Positions 18,768 to 27,754 of a stretch of 64,000 nt of DNA are shown here, one piece after another; position 1 is the stretch's first letter, and each line of letters begins with the position of its first letter. The translations under genes and the position numbers were made by a program. Under the pieces are notes generated by a model. It ran no database searches and had not been told where the DNA came from. It saw nothing but the letters and a program-made list of their open reading frames with translations. Source of the DNA: Bacteroidota bacterium (GTDB taxonomy: Bacteria; Bacteroidota; Bacteroidia; Bacteroidales; Prolixibacteraceae); contig JAHEYU010000017.1 in the NCBI GenBank assembly GCA_023251435.1, forward strand, positions 18,993 to 82,992. The letters are read 5' to 3'.

Positions 18768-19186
18768 GTATTCATTATTGTAACGAAGATGTTTCTGTTC
18801 CCAAATTTCAGAAGCGAAAGATTAGTTGCTGGATAAAGGAAACAATCATTTCAGAAGGAAAAGTACCTGGAGATATTTCCTTTATTTTTTGTTCAGATAA
18901 TTATTTGCTGGAAGTCAATAAGCAATATCTGAATCATGACTATTTTACTGATATTATTACTTTTGATTACGTTGATAATAGCATTATTTCAGGAGATATT
19001 TTTATAAGTTGTGATAGGGTAAAAGAGAATGCCAGGGAATTTAACACGGAATTTTTAAATGAATTATCGAGAATTATAATTCATGGTGTTTTACACCTAT
19101 GCGGATATAAAGATAAAAGTAAAAAAGACAAATTATTGATGACTCAAAAGGAGGATTTTTACCTCAATTTGTTATCAAATAGTTGA
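18764..19186 (+). CDS. ybeY: Endoribonuclease YbeY (16S rRNA maturation)
   Basis: 140 residues. The motif HGVLHLCGYKDKSKKD is the metal-binding HGxLHLxGY signature; the third histidine of the proteobacterial form (YDH) is replaced by the KDK pattern, a variant I associate with Bacteroidota. SFIFCSDNYLLEVNKQYLNHDYFTDIITFDY is the second conserved block (given here as its outline: N-K-x-Y-L then TDI-TFDY). The protein acts in rRNA 3' end processing and ribosome quality control. The start overlaps the ATPase gene by ATGA, and mnmG follows after 21 bp. Confidence 0.92.
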   Translation: MSIHYCNEDVSVPKFQKRKISCWIKETIISEGKVPGDISFIFCSDNYLLEVNKQYLNHDYFTDIITFDYVDNSIISGDIFISCDRVKENAREFNTEFLNELSRIIIHGVLHLCGYKDKSKKDKLLMTQKEDFYLNLLSNS

Positions 19187-19207
19187 TTAATAAATAAATA
19201 CAGATAG

Positions 19208-21085
19208 ATGTTACCGTTTTACGATGTTATTGTTGTTGGAGGAGGACATGCAGGGTGTGAAGCAGCTGTTGCAGCTGCAAATTTGGGTTCAAAAACATTG
19301 CTGATTACAATGGATATGACAAAATATGCACAGATGTCGTGTAATCCGGCAATGGGTGGAATTGCAAAAGGTCAGATAATTCGTGAAATAGATGCTTTGG
19401 GTGGATATTCAGGAATTGTAACAGACATGTCAAGCATTCAGTTTAGAATGTTGAATCAATCGAAAGGACCTGCTATGTGGAGTCCTCGTTCGCAGTGCGA
19501 CAGGGTTCGTTTTACTGAATTATGGCGACATGTTTTGGAGAATACTGCTAACCTTGATTTGTGGCAGGATGCAGTTACTTCGTTGTACATAAAAGATAAT
19601 GTTGTTGCAGGTGTTAAAACGAAGATTGGTGTTGATTTTTATTCAAAATCTGTTGTTTTAACAAACGGTACTTTTCTTAATGGATTGATGCATATTGGCA
19701 AAGCCCAGATGGAAGGTGGAAGGATAGGAGAGAGTGCATCGTATCATATTTCGGAACAGTTGCTTAATGTTGGATTTAAAACCGGCCGCTTAAAAACTGG
19801 TACACCTGTTAGAATTGACGGTCGATCAGTTGATTTTTCCAAGCTTTCTGAACAGGGCGGTGATGAGATTATTCGTAAATTTTCATTTTTGCCTGAAGTT
19901 GAATCTCGTTTGAAGCAAAAAAGTTGTTGGATTACCTATACGAACGAAGAAGTTCACAGTATATTAGAAGAAGGATTTGCTGATTCTCCGATGTACAATG
20001 GAACTATACAGGGTACAGGACCGCGATATTGTCCTAGTATTGAATCCAAGATTGTCACTTTCGCAGAGCGCACTTCACATCAGCTTTTCCTAGAGCCGGA
20101 AGGGGAGAATACAATTGAGTATTATCTTAATGGTTTTTCTTCTTCGTTGCCCTGCGATGTTCAGTTACGCGCTTTGAAAAGGGTTCCCGGATTAGAAAAT
20201 GTTCGTATTTTCCGTCCAGGATATGCGATTGAATACGATTATTTTGATCCTACTCAATTGCTTCATTCGCTCGAAACAAAGCTGGTTAAAAATTTATTTT
20301 TCGCCGGGCAGATAAATGGTACCACTGGTTACGAAGAGGCCGCAGCTCAGGGTTTGGTTGCTGGAATTAATGCACATCAAAAAGTAAACGGATTGGATGC
20401 TTTTATTCTGAAACGAGATGAAGCTTATATCGGCGTATTAGTTGATGATTTGGTTACAAAAGGTGTTGACGAGCCTTATCGCATGTTTACTTCAAGAGCA
20501 GAATACCGCATTCTCCTGAGGCAGGATAATGCTGATTTCAGATTAACTTCCCTGTCTTATAATATTGGATTGGCCAAAAAGGAACGGTACGATTTGCTTG
20601 TTGAAAAGAAAATTGCCGTTGATAAAATCATAGAATTTGTTTCTGATTTTTCAATAAAACCTAAATATGTAGATGCAATTTTAACAGCAAAAGGTTCTTC
20701 ACCTTTGAAACAGGGAGTTAAGTTGATCGATGTACTTCTTCGTCCACAGATTTCTATTTTTGATTTAATTGAAGATATTGCGCCTTTTAAGTCATTTATT
20801 AAGTTTCTGCCTGTTGATCGTTTTACTGAAATTTTAGAATCAGCTGAGATCGCAATCAAATATGCGGGGTATATTGATCGCGAAAAATTGGTAGCTGATA
20901 AATTTAGGAGACTTGAAAATATTAACATTACCGGAAGGTTTGATTATAGCAGTATGCATACAATTAGCACTGAGGCCAGACAAAAACTTACAGAAATTCA
21001 ACCGGAAACTATTGGTCAGGCTAGTCGTATTTCCGGGGTTAATCCGTCGGATATTAATGTTTTACTTGTGCTATTAGGTCGTTAA
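19208..21085 (+). CDS. mnmG: tRNA uridine-5-carboxymethylaminomethyl modification enzyme MnmG (GidA)
   Basis: 625 residues, full length. The FAD-binding [14 protein letters not shown] is at the N-terminus, followed by [13 protein letters not shown] (folate and catalytic cysteine region), [30 protein letters not shown], and the helical C-terminal domain needed for MnmE binding. With MnmE it installs cmnm5U at tRNA wobble position 34. The gene is classically near the replication origin, which fits the parS-like site 2 bp after its stop codon. Confidence 0.98.
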   Translation: MLPFYDVIVVGGGHAGCEAAVAAANLGSKTLLITMDMTKYAQMSCNPAMGGIAKGQIIREIDALGGYSGIVTDMSSIQFRMLNQSKGPAMWSPRSQCDRVRFTELWRHVLENTANLDLWQDAVTSLYIKDNVVAGVKTKIGVDFYSKSVVLTNGTFLNGLMHIGKAQMEGGRIGESASYHISEQLLNVGFKTGRLKTGTPVRIDGRSVDFSKLSEQGGDEIIRKFSFLPEVESRLKQKSCWITYTNEEVHSILEEGFADSPMYNGTIQGTGPRYCPSIESKIVTFAERTSHQLFLEPEGENTIEYYLNGFSSSLPCDVQLRALKRVPGLENVRIFRPGYAIEYDYFDPTQLLHSLETKLVKNLFFAGQINGTTGYEEAAAQGLVAGINAHQKVNGLDAFILKRDEAYIGVLVDDLVTKGVDEPYRMFTSRAEYRILLRQDNADFRLTSLSYNIGLAKKERYDLLVEKKIAVDKIIEFVSDFSIKPKYVDAILTAKGSSPLKQGVKLIDVLLRPQISIFDLIEDIAPFKSFIKFLPVDRFTEILESAEIAIKYAGYIDREKLVADKFRRLENINITGRFDYSSMHTISTEARQKLTEIQPETIGQASRISGVNPSDINVLLVLLGR

Positions 21086-21086
21086 T

Positions 21087-21100
21087 GTTCCACGTGGAAC
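21087..21100. promoter_or_regulatory. parS-like centromere palindrome
   Basis: GTTCCACGTGGAAC is a perfect 14-bp palindrome. With its flanks (T before, T after) it matches the widespread ParB-binding consensus TGTTNCACGTGNAACA at 15 of 16 positions. It lies in the 30-bp gap between mnmG and apt. parS sites cluster near the origin, as mnmG often does. No parA or parB is in the window, so the assignment rests on the motif alone. Confidence 0.75.
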
Positions 21101-21115
21101 TTTTAAAATTGAAAT

Positions 21116-21634
21116 ATGGAGCTTAAAAATTTTGTTCGTTCGATTGAAAATTATCCTATTGAGGGTATAAGTTTTAAGGATATTACCACTTTATTGAAAG
21201 AACCTGTGGCATTCAAACAGGTAGTTGATGAGATATCAACTTATTTTAAAGACAAAGGAATTACAAAAATTGTATCGCTCGAATCACGAGGATTTATTGT
21301 TGGCGGAGCAGTTGCATATTGCATTAATGCCGGTTTTGTGCCAATTCGAAAAAAAGGAAAATTGCCTTCTGAACTCATTAGCGAATCGTATGAATTGGAA
21401 TATGGAGTAGATTCTATCGAGATGCATCTTGATGCATTGACCGAAGATGACATTGTTCTAATTCACGATGATTTATTGGCCACAGGTGGAACTGCTCTGG
21501 CAGCACTCAATCTGGTAAAACAAATGAATGTGAAAAAAATCTATTTCTCGTTTATCATCGATCTTACTTTTATTGAAACAGAAAAGAAAATAGAATTGGC
21601 CAATTACGAATCTCATTCTGTTATTCAGTATTAA
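21116..21634 (+). CDS. apt: Adenine phosphoribosyltransferase
   Basis: 172 residues, normal length. FVRSIENYPIEGISFKDIT is the family opening, VSLESRGFIVGGAVAY follows, and LIHDDLLATGGTALAALN is the PRPP-binding loop. It salvages adenine to AMP in the cytoplasm. It follows mnmG closely, with the parS-like palindrome in the gap. A repeat element begins about 35 bp after the stop. Confidence 0.97.
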   Translation: MELKNFVRSIENYPIEGISFKDITTLLKEPVAFKQVVDEISTYFKDKGITKIVSLESRGFIVGGAVAYCINAGFVPIRKKGKLPSELISESYELEYGVDSIEMHLDALTEDDIVLIHDDLLATGGTALAALNLVKQMNVKKIYFSFIIDLTFIETEKKIELANYESHSVIQY

Positions 21635-21667
21635 TTTAATGGATATCCGAGCTTTTTCCCAGCGTCA

Positions 21668-21740
21668 TAAAAGTCATTCAATTGTCATTTGTTAGTCATT
21701 AAGTTGCCGGAACACGACAACAGAATGACAACAAATGACT
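21668..21740. repeat. GTCATT-phased intergenic repeat, copy 1
   Basis: Three direct GTCATT words start at 21673, 21684 and 21695 (11-bp steps). After a spacer come two inverted AATGAC words at 21724 and 21734 (10-bp step). The right side (AATGACAACAAATGACT) can base-pair with the left (TTGTCATTTGTTAGTCATT), so the element can form a long hairpin. Related copies occur at 32323-32378 and 45372-45454. It lies between apt and uvrC. Confidence 0.7.
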
Positions 21741-21809
21741 GATGAAAAATGCCAAAAAGGTATAAAAACGTACAGTCATATAAATTTATCTTCCCCAAAA
21801 ATCCTTCTG

Positions 21810-23618
21810 ATGGTATTGAAAAATGCTGAATATCTTAAATCGTTGGTTTCGGTACTTCCTGACCAGCCTGGAATATATCAGTATTTTGACCAAGGTGGAA
21901 AGATTATTTATGTCGGAAAAGCGAAGAATTTAAAGAAGAGGGTTACTTCGTATTTTGTAAAAAATCATCAGAATCGAAAAACAGAGCTTCTTGTCAGGAG
22001 TATTTCAGACATCAAACACATGGTGGTTGAAACCGAACAGGATGCCCTTTTGCTCGAAAATAACCTGATCAAAAAGTATCAGCCGCGATACAATATCCGC
22101 CTGAAAGACGACAAAACTTACCCGTGGATCGTCATCAAAAACGAACGGTTTCCCAGAGTATTTCAAACCCGGAATGTGATCAGGGATGGATCAACTTATT
22201 TTGGTCCGTACACTTCCATTTTTACGGTTCGCATGTTGCTCGATTTTTTCCGTAAAACCTACAAACTTCGCAATTGCAAATTGAATCTTTCGGAGGAGAA
22301 TATCCACCTTAAAAAGTTTAAAGTCTGTCTGGAATATCACATCGGAAATTGTCTTGGTCCTTGTGTGGGGAAACTGGAGCCCGATCAGTACATGAAAAGT
22401 ATCGATCAGATAAAGGAGATATTGAAAGGGAATATTTCCGGAGTAATTAAATATCTCAAGGATTTGATGAATCAATTTTCATCAGAATATAAGTTTGAAG
22501 AAGCTGCTTTGATCAAAGATAAGCTTGAATTGCTCGAAAAATTTCAATCCAAATCAACGGTGGTGAGTAATTCAATTAGTGATGTCGATGTTTTTACGAT
22601 CGATCAGGACGAAGATTTTGCATATATCAATTACCTGAAAATTATTCAGGGTGCCATCATGCAAACCTATACTTTGGAGCTTAAAAAGGTGTTGGACGAA
22701 TCACCCAACGAATTACTGGAATTGGCAATCGTGGATATCCGGCAGAAAATATTCAGCAATGCAAAAGAAATTCTCGTTCCTTTTAAATTGGATTTTGAAT
22801 TGGAAGGCGTGAAATTTCTGGTTCCCAAACAAGGTGACAAGAAAAAATTGCTTGACTTATCAGAACGGAATGCAAAATATTACCGGATAGAAAAGCAAAA
22901 GCATATATCTGTGCCGAAGACGGAAAAGAATGCGAACCGTATTTTGGAAACCATGCAAAAGGATCTTCAGTTGAAATCACAGCCGATCCACATCGAGTGT
23001 TTTGACAATAGTAATCTTCAGGGAACAAATCCGGTGGCTTCGTGTGTGGTTTTCAGAAATACAAGACCTTCAAAAAAGGACTATCGCCACTACAATGTAA
23101 AAACGGTTGTAGGTCCTGACGATTTTGCTTCGATGGAGGAAATTGTTTTCCGAAGATACCGGCGTTTGATTGACGAAGAAAAATCGCTGCCACAGTTAAT
23201 TGTTGTTGACGGAGGAAAGGGTCAACTTGGTGCTGCGTTAACCGCGCTTGAAAAATTGGATCTGCGTGGCAAAATTGCAATTATCGGAATTGCGAAAAGA
23301 CTGGAAGAAATTTATTTCCCCGGAGATTCGGTTCCATTGTATCTTGATAAAAATTCGGAGACGCTGAAAATTATTCAGCAGCTGCGTGACGAAGCCCACC
23401 GTTTTGGAATTACATTTCACCGCAACAAACGATCGGGTGAATTTATAAAATCGGAACTCGAAAATATTTCAGGAATAGGAGAGAAGACCATAACCGCGGT
23501 TTTAAAGCGTTTTAAGAGCGTCGAGAATCTAAAAAAACAAGGCTACCGTGTAGTTGCCGACGAAATAGGCGATTCTAAAGCACGTATAATCTTCGATTTT
23601 TACAAGCTAAACTATTGA
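21810..23618 (+). CDS. uvrC: Excinuclease ABC subunit C
   Basis: About 602 residues from the ATG at 21810 (MVLKNAEYLKSLVSVLP). The longer in-frame start would translate through the repeat element and was rejected. Domains in order are GIY-YIG nuclease (PGIYQYFDQGGKIIYVGKAK), the cysteine cluster CxxxxxxNCLGPCVG, a UVR motif (KYLKDLMNQFSSEYKFEEAA), the RNase H-like UvrC endonuclease (IECFDNSNLQGTNPVAS; VVDGGKGQLGAA), and a C-terminal helix-hairpin-helix. It makes the dual incision in nucleotide excision repair. A strong terminator follows. Confidence 0.97.
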   Translation: MVLKNAEYLKSLVSVLPDQPGIYQYFDQGGKIIYVGKAKNLKKRVTSYFVKNHQNRKTELLVRSISDIKHMVVETEQDALLLENNLIKKYQPRYNIRLKDDKTYPWIVIKNERFPRVFQTRNVIRDGSTYFGPYTSIFTVRMLLDFFRKTYKLRNCKLNLSEENIHLKKFKVCLEYHIGNCLGPCVGKLEPDQYMKSIDQIKEILKGNISGVIKYLKDLMNQFSSEYKFEEAALIKDKLELLEKFQSKSTVVSNSISDVDVFTIDQDEDFAYINYLKIIQGAIMQTYTLELKKVLDESPNELLELAIVDIRQKIFSNAKEILVPFKLDFELEGVKFLVPKQGDKKKLLDLSERNAKYYRIEKQKHISVPKTEKNANRILETMQKDLQLKSQPIHIECFDNSNLQGTNPVASCVVFRNTRPSKKDYRHYNVKTVVGPDDFASMEEIVFRRYRRLIDEEKSLPQLIVVDGGKGQLGAALTALEKLDLRGKIAIIGIAKRLEEIYFPGDSVPLYLDKNSETLKIIQQLRDEAHRFGITFHRNKRSGEFIKSELENISGIGEKTITAVLKRFKSVENLKKQGYRVVADEIGDSKARIIFDFYKLNY

Positions 23619-23621
23619 AAT

Positions 23622-23657
23622 AAAAATGCTTAAACCGTGAAAGTTTAAGCATTTTTT
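23622..23657 (+). terminator. Rho-independent terminator of uvrC
   Basis: A 14-bp stem AAAAATGCTTAAAC / GTTTAAGCATTTTT with a 7-nt loop, followed by a T run. It starts 4 bp after the uvrC stop, and also lies just beyond the 3' end of convergent rsgA, so it may serve both. Confidence 0.9.
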
Positions 23658-23682
23658 GTGTCGTATTTTTGTATGAACCAGA

Positions 23683-24627
23683 TCAGTTTCGGTACTTATC
23701 TTCCGAATTTAGCAGTCCAACGTAAGTATCGTACCTGCTTTCGGCAATTTGCCCATCTGACACCGCTTTTTTTACTGCGCACCCGGGTTCATGGGTATGG
23801 GTGCAATTGTAATATTGACATCCGTCCAGAAGTTGAAACATTTCAGGAAAATAATGTGAGATTTCTTCTTTTACCATTTCAAGCAGTCCAAAACCTTTTA
23901 TGCCTGGAGTGTCGATAATAAATCCTCCAAAGTCCAGATCGATCATTTCGGAATAGGTGGTGGTGTGTTTACCCGAGTGATGTGAATCAGAAATAATTCC
24001 TGTTTTTAACATTAATCCCGGCTGGATGGAATTGATGATGGTTGATTTGCCAACTCCTGAATGTCCGGAGAGTACATTCGTTTTATCTTTGATCATCAGT
24101 TTTAATTCTTCGATACCGATATTTTTTTTCGCTGAAATTTGTAAACAATGGTAGCCTGCAGCTTCATAAATATCAATTAATGAATTCATTAACGCAGTTT
24201 GCTCTTCGTCGTACAGGTCAATTTTATTGAAAATAATGCGGCAGGGAATTCGGTAAGCTTCGGCCGAAACCAGAAAACGATCGATAAAAGTGGTGGTGGT
24301 AATCGGATGTTTAATGGTTACAATCAGGAAAGCCTGATCGATGTTGGCTGCAATGATGTGCGATTCTTTTGAAAGGTTGGGCGATTTACGGATAATGTAA
24401 TTTTTTCTTTCGATTATGTTTGTTATAAGTCCGATAACTACCCCTTCCGAATTGTTATCTTCCTTCTGTTCAGTTATTTCTACGTGGTCGCCAACAGCAA
24501 TTGGGTTGGTACTCCTGATTCCTTTTAACCTGAAATTTCCTTTAATTCTACATTCAATTGAGTTTCCATCGTCGGTTTTTACGGTGTACCAACTTCCGGT
24601 CGATTTTATTACTATACCTTTTTTCAA
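23683..24627 (-). CDS. rsgA: Ribosome small-subunit-dependent GTPase RsgA
   Basis: 314 residues. An N-terminal OB fold precedes a circularly permuted GTPase: G4 (NKIDLYD) comes before G1 ([13 protein letters not shown]) and G3 (DTPGIKGFG). A C-terminal zinc knuckle [14 protein letters not shown] is complete. It checks late 30S maturation. The gene is divergent from xth, with a perfect 16-bp inverted repeat between the two start codons. Confidence 0.97.
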   Translation of the reverse strand: MKKGIVIKSTGSWYTVKTDDGNSIECRIKGNFRLKGIRSTNPIAVGDHVEITEQKEDNNSEGVVIGLITNIIERKNYIIRKSPNLSKESHIIAANIDQAFLIVTIKHPITTTTFIDRFLVSAEAYRIPCRIIFNKIDLYDEEQTALMNSLIDIYEAAGYHCLQISAKKNIGIEELKLMIKDKTNVLSGHSGVGKSTIINSIQPGLMLKTGIISDSHHSGKHTTTYSEMIDLDFGGFIIDTPGIKGFGLLEMVKEEISHYFPEMFQLLDGCQYYNCTHTHEPGCAVKKAVSDGQIAESRYDTYVGLLNSEDKYRN

Positions 24628-24644
24628 TTGTTGTTTAAATTAAA

Positions 24645-24691
24645 AGCTTTCCCAAAGTTTTTTTTAATTTTATATAAACTTTGGGAAAGCT
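24645..24691. promoter_or_regulatory. Perfect 16-bp inverted repeat between rsgA and xth
   Basis: AGCTTTCCCAAAGTTT (24645-24660) and its exact reverse complement (24676-24691) flank a 15-bp all-A/T spacer. It sits 17 bp upstream of the rsgA start and 43 bp upstream of the xth GTG start. It could be a hairpin in either leader, an operator, or a bidirectional terminator-like element; the poly-T within the loop rather than after the stem argues against a simple terminator. Confidence 0.6.
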
Positions 24692-24734
24692 AAGTTTATT
24701 TCAAGTTAAATATGAACCAAAAGTAACAAAAATT

Positions 24735-25502
24735 GTGAAAAGGATTTTAAGCTACAATGTGAACGGAATTAGATCGGCTATTAGCAAAGGATTGCTTGAA
24801 TGGTTGCCGGAAGTTAACGCGGATGTGGTTTGTATTCAGGAAACAAAAGCGCAGCCTGGACAGATGCACGAAGCTGATTTTGCAGAGATGGGCTATCATT
24901 GTTATGCTCATTCAGCAGTTAAAAAAGGATATAGCGGAGTGGCCATTTTTTGTAAACAAATTCCCGACCATGTTGAGTATGGAATGAATCATTCAAAATA
25001 CGATGCTGAAGGAAGGGTAATCAGGGCCGATTTTGGCGATCTTTCAGTAATAAATGTGTATTTCCCATCCGGTACTACCGGTGAGCTGCGACAGGCCGTT
25101 AAAATGGATTTTCTGGCCGATTTTCATTCTTACCTGAACGAGTTGCGGCAAGTCAGAAAAAATCTGATCATTTCAGGAGATTATAACATTTGCCGCTTGT
25201 GGATCGACATTCACAATCCGTCGCAACAGCAAAATACTTCAGGATTTTTACCTGAAGAGCGCGAATGGTTTGCCGGATTTGTGGAAGATGGATATGTTGA
25301 CAGTTTCAGGAAAATAAATTCGGAACCGCATCAGTATTCGTGGTGGAGTTATCGTGCCGGTTCTCGGGCGAATAATAAAGGCTGGCGCATCGATTATAAC
25401 TTGGTAACCAGCAATTTGGAAGATAAAATATTGAATGCAATGATTTTGCCAGCTGTTGTGCATTCCGATCATTGTCCGGTAGCAGTCGATCTTGATTTTT
25501 AG
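24735..25502 (+). CDS. xth: Exodeoxyribonuclease III (AP endonuclease)
   Basis: 255 residues from a GTG at 24735, giving the canonical opening (M)KRILSYNVNGIRSA. The upstream in-frame TTG would add 18 unrelated residues that translate the inverted repeat. Catalytic motifs are VVCIQETKAQ (metal-binding Glu), ISGDYNICR (Asp-Asn pair), RIDYNLVTSNL and HSDHCPVAVDL (general-base His with Asp). It repairs abasic sites and trims 3' ends. A DUF4421 gene follows after 3 bp. Confidence 0.95.
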   Translation: MKRILSYNVNGIRSAISKGLLEWLPEVNADVVCIQETKAQPGQMHEADFAEMGYHCYAHSAVKKGYSGVAIFCKQIPDHVEYGMNHSKYDAEGRVIRADFGDLSVINVYFPSGTTGELRQAVKMDFLADFHSYLNELRQVRKNLIISGDYNICRLWIDIHNPSQQQNTSGFLPEEREWFAGFVEDGYVDSFRKINSEPHQYSWWSYRAGSRANNKGWRIDYNLVTSNLEDKILNAMILPAVVHSDHCPVAVDLDF

Positions 25503-25505
25503 CCG

Positions 25506-26513
25506 ATGAGAGCAATTTTGTCGTTCGTTTTTATTGTTTTTACTGTTTCTGCTTCCGGAAAATCCTTCACGGACTTTCTGCTTACGAAGAAGGACTCCAA
25601 CTATATCGAAAGTTATTTTAATGATTTAATTATCAATGCTTATTCAGTTGAAAAAACGCATTCTCTCACGCTAAGCGATTTAAATAATCCCGCCCGGCTT
25701 CAGTATTTGCCAAACGGGCATTTTAATATGGGTGTGGGCGTTAACTTTCGTTCTTTTGGATTGAGTCTCGCCACCCGAATTCCTTTTCTTCAGCGCGATG
25801 AATACCGGCTGGGCGAAACAAAGCGGTTCGGAATTCAGAGTTATATTTATACCGGTAAATATTCGGTCGATTTATTGACTTCGTTTTCAAAGGGTTATTA
25901 TTTAAAAAATTCTGATCAGCATTTAGGTACGTTTACAAAATATCGTGAATATCAGCGGCCGGATATTTCGTCGGCCAATATCGGAGTGAGTGTCAACTAT
26001 ATTTTCAATAACTCGAAATTTTCGTATAAAGCAGCCTTTAGTGAAACAGAAAGGCAAAAGCGTAACGCGGGTTCATTCATTGCCGGAGGTAGTATCCTTT
26101 CGTACCGAACGACGGCCGATTCTGCTTTTGTTCCACGTGGAATCGACAATTCGTTTTTTCAGAAATCCAGAGATGTCAATAAATCAGCTGTTTTTGCTTT
26201 CAACATAAATGGTGGTTATGCTTATTCGCTGGTATTTTTGAGAAATGGAATCGTAACAGTGTCGTATATCGTTGGTAGCGGAATTCAGGATAACAAATAC
26301 GATAAAACAATCCAACCTGAAGTTAACAACTGGAGGTTTAGCTTCAATCATACCGGAAGGTTTGGCATTGGTTATCGTTTTAAAAGGTACTATGCCAGGG
26401 TTGCGGTTATTCGCTCTACTCAATTTACCCGATTGAATTATAATGATTTAAGGATTGCGAATGATACCGATTTTTTTCAGTTATCGCTGGCAAGGCGCTT
26501 TTCATTGGATTAA
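25506..26513 (+). CDS. DUF4421 family putative outer-membrane beta-barrel
   Basis: 335 residues with a signal peptide (about 1-18) and alternating strands ending in phenylalanine (SLARRFSLD), the look of an outer-membrane barrel. The opening KDSNYIESYFNDLIIN and GVGVNFRSFGLSLATRIPF match DUF4421. Function is unknown. It is 3 bp downstream of xth, which is probably read-through grouping rather than function. A parS-like sequence lies within its coding region. Confidence 0.8.
   Translation: MRAILSFVFIVFTVSASGKSFTDFLLTKKDSNYIESYFNDLIINAYSVEKTHSLTLSDLNNPARLQYLPNGHFNMGVGVNFRSFGLSLATRIPFLQRDEYRLGETKRFGIQSYIYTGKYSVDLLTSFSKGYYLKNSDQHLGTFTKYREYQRPDISSANIGVSVNYIFNNSKFSYKAAFSETERQKRNAGSFIAGGSILSYRTTADSAFVPRGIDNSFFQKSRDVNKSAVFAFNINGGYAYSLVFLRNGIVTVSYIVGSGIQDNKYDKTIQPEVNNWRFSFNHTGRFGIGYRFKRYYARVAVIRSTQFTRLNYNDLRIANDTDFFQLSLARRFSLD
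26129..26144. promoter_or_regulatory. Second parS-like site, inside the DUF4421 gene
   Basis: TGTTCCACGTGGAATC matches the parS consensus at 14 of 16 positions and shares its first 14 bases with the perfect site 5 kb upstream. Spread clusters of parS, some within genes, are normal near origins. It could still be chance within a coding region. Confidence 0.5.
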
Positions 26514-26709
26514 AAAAACAATTTTTTTTATATCCGGCTTCAGCCAACAGACATTGAGAAAATAAAAAAGCTTCCTCCAACGGACATGATCCCCCAATAT
26601 AAAACACTACTCAACCATAAATATTTTTCGGATTACTATTTTTTCTGCTAACTATTTGTTAAATTAGTTCAGACTTTTTTTATTATTCAGCACAAACGCA
26701 CATCCGGCA

Positions 26710-26950
26710 GAATACCTTCGTTGTTTCCAGGTCGATAATAGCAAAGAAAAAAGCGTTGCAAATTGCAGAACCCTGAAATCAATTCCGGGGAAGCATCTGC
26801 AAAATGCAGAACCTTCAACCGGCGACAGTAGAGCCTTGTGCAAAATGCGGAAGTTATATCCGGCGTCAGGAGAACCTTCCGCATAATGCGAAAGTCTCTA
26901 ACGGGGACCGGAGAAGCTTCCACAAAATGCAGAAGCTCCAACGCGATAAA
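26710..26950. repeat. 41-bp tandem repeats, each with a small hairpin
   Basis: At least five degenerate units start near 26710, 26751, 26791, 26830, 26871 and 26912. Each contains a short palindrome of the form TCTGCAAAATGCAGA, CCGCATAATGCGA or TGTGCAAAATGCGGA, followed by a CCGGCGACAG-like spacer. Stem bases change together between units, which suggests selection on pairing. 41 is not a multiple of 3 and no frame is consistently open, so the array is not coding. It fills most of the 494 bp between DUF4421 and the DUF6261 gene and ends about 60 bp before the latter. Confidence 0.75.
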
Positions 26951-27007
26951 AGTGGATAAAAACGAAGTCGAATAACCACATATTGTTGAACTTAAAAACC
27001 AAGAAGT

Positions 27008-27754
27008 ATGCAAACAAATGAGTTTAGACCTGTGCATTTAAATCACCTTAGCATCGACAATCTGTTTTCGCTGTGTAAATCGACCATCGAGTATGCCAAC
27101 CCTGTAAAGGAAAGCATCGGCAAAGTGCCCAAAGCAATCCTTGACCAGCTCGAAACCGACAACAACGCCATGGGCGTGCAAATGAACAAGGCATTGAAGA
27201 GCACTTTGACCGCACAAGTGACCGAACTGGATCTCGATTGCGACGACCGTTTTGCTGAAGTTAAACGCAACGTAAGCACCAACCTGCGAGGCCGTAACCC
27301 CGAAAAGAAAGCAGCAGCAGAGGAACTGAAAATTTTTCTCAACCCGTATTGGGACACCGACTCGAAACCACTGAATACGCAGACCAGTCTTTTGACGGAG
27401 ATGTTTGGCAAGTTAAATGCCAGTGAAAAGCTGAAAACACTCGCTGCAACCATTGGAATTACCGACATGATGACCGGTCTTGAAACCGCGAATACCGCCC
27501 TGGCAGCCTTGTACCAAACGCGCAACGAGCAGGGCGCTGCCGTTGAAGGCCCATCGGCCAGCAGCCTGCGATCGGCCACAGCCAAAAGCTACGAACAGTT
27601 TTGCACAGCCATTGAGCAGGCAGCCAATTTCACTCCATCAGAAGTTCTCAGCACCCTGTTCAATCAAATGGACGAACTGCGCAAAACCTACGCCCGCCTG
27701 AACCGCAAAAAAGAAGGGGAAGAAGTAACAAGCCCTGATGTAGCCGGGCAGTAA
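27008..27754 (+). CDS. DUF6261 family protein
   Basis: 248 residues, helical, with no signal peptide or membrane segment. The pattern of an N-terminal VHLNHLSIDNLFSLC, a central KKAAAEELKIFLNPYWD and a C-terminal helical hairpin ending in a charged tail fits the Bacteroidota family DUF6261, whose role is unknown. G+C content is visibly higher than in its neighbours, which may indicate transfer. It is preceded by the 41-bp hairpin repeats. An open frame continues in phase after its TAA stop (see 27755-28021). Confidence 0.72.
   Translation: MQTNEFRPVHLNHLSIDNLFSLCKSTIEYANPVKESIGKVPKAILDQLETDNNAMGVQMNKALKSTLTAQVTELDLDCDDRFAEVKRNVSTNLRGRNPEKKAAAEELKIFLNPYWDTDSKPLNTQTSLLTEMFGKLNASEKLKTLAATIGITDMMTGLETANTALAALYQTRNEQGAAVEGPSASSLRSATAKSYEQFCTAIEQAANFTPSEVLSTLFNQMDELRKTYARLNRKKEGEEVTSPDVAGQ

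Noticed and set aside
21735-21809. Upstream start of uvrC
   Set aside because: It begins inside the GTCATT repeat and adds 25 residues absent from the family.
26710-26950. CRISPR array
   Set aside because: The whole 41-bp unit is semi-conserved, with no unique spacers and no identical repeats; no cas genes are present.
26687-27037. Minus-strand open frame of 116 codons over the 41-bp repeats
   Set aside because: It reads through the noncoding repeat array, has repeat-derived peptides in shifting phase and overlaps the start of the DUF6261 gene.
27043-27585. Minus-strand frame of 180 codons opposite the DUF6261 gene
   Set aside because: An antisense shadow in G+C-rich coding DNA with poor composition; the plus-strand gene has family support.
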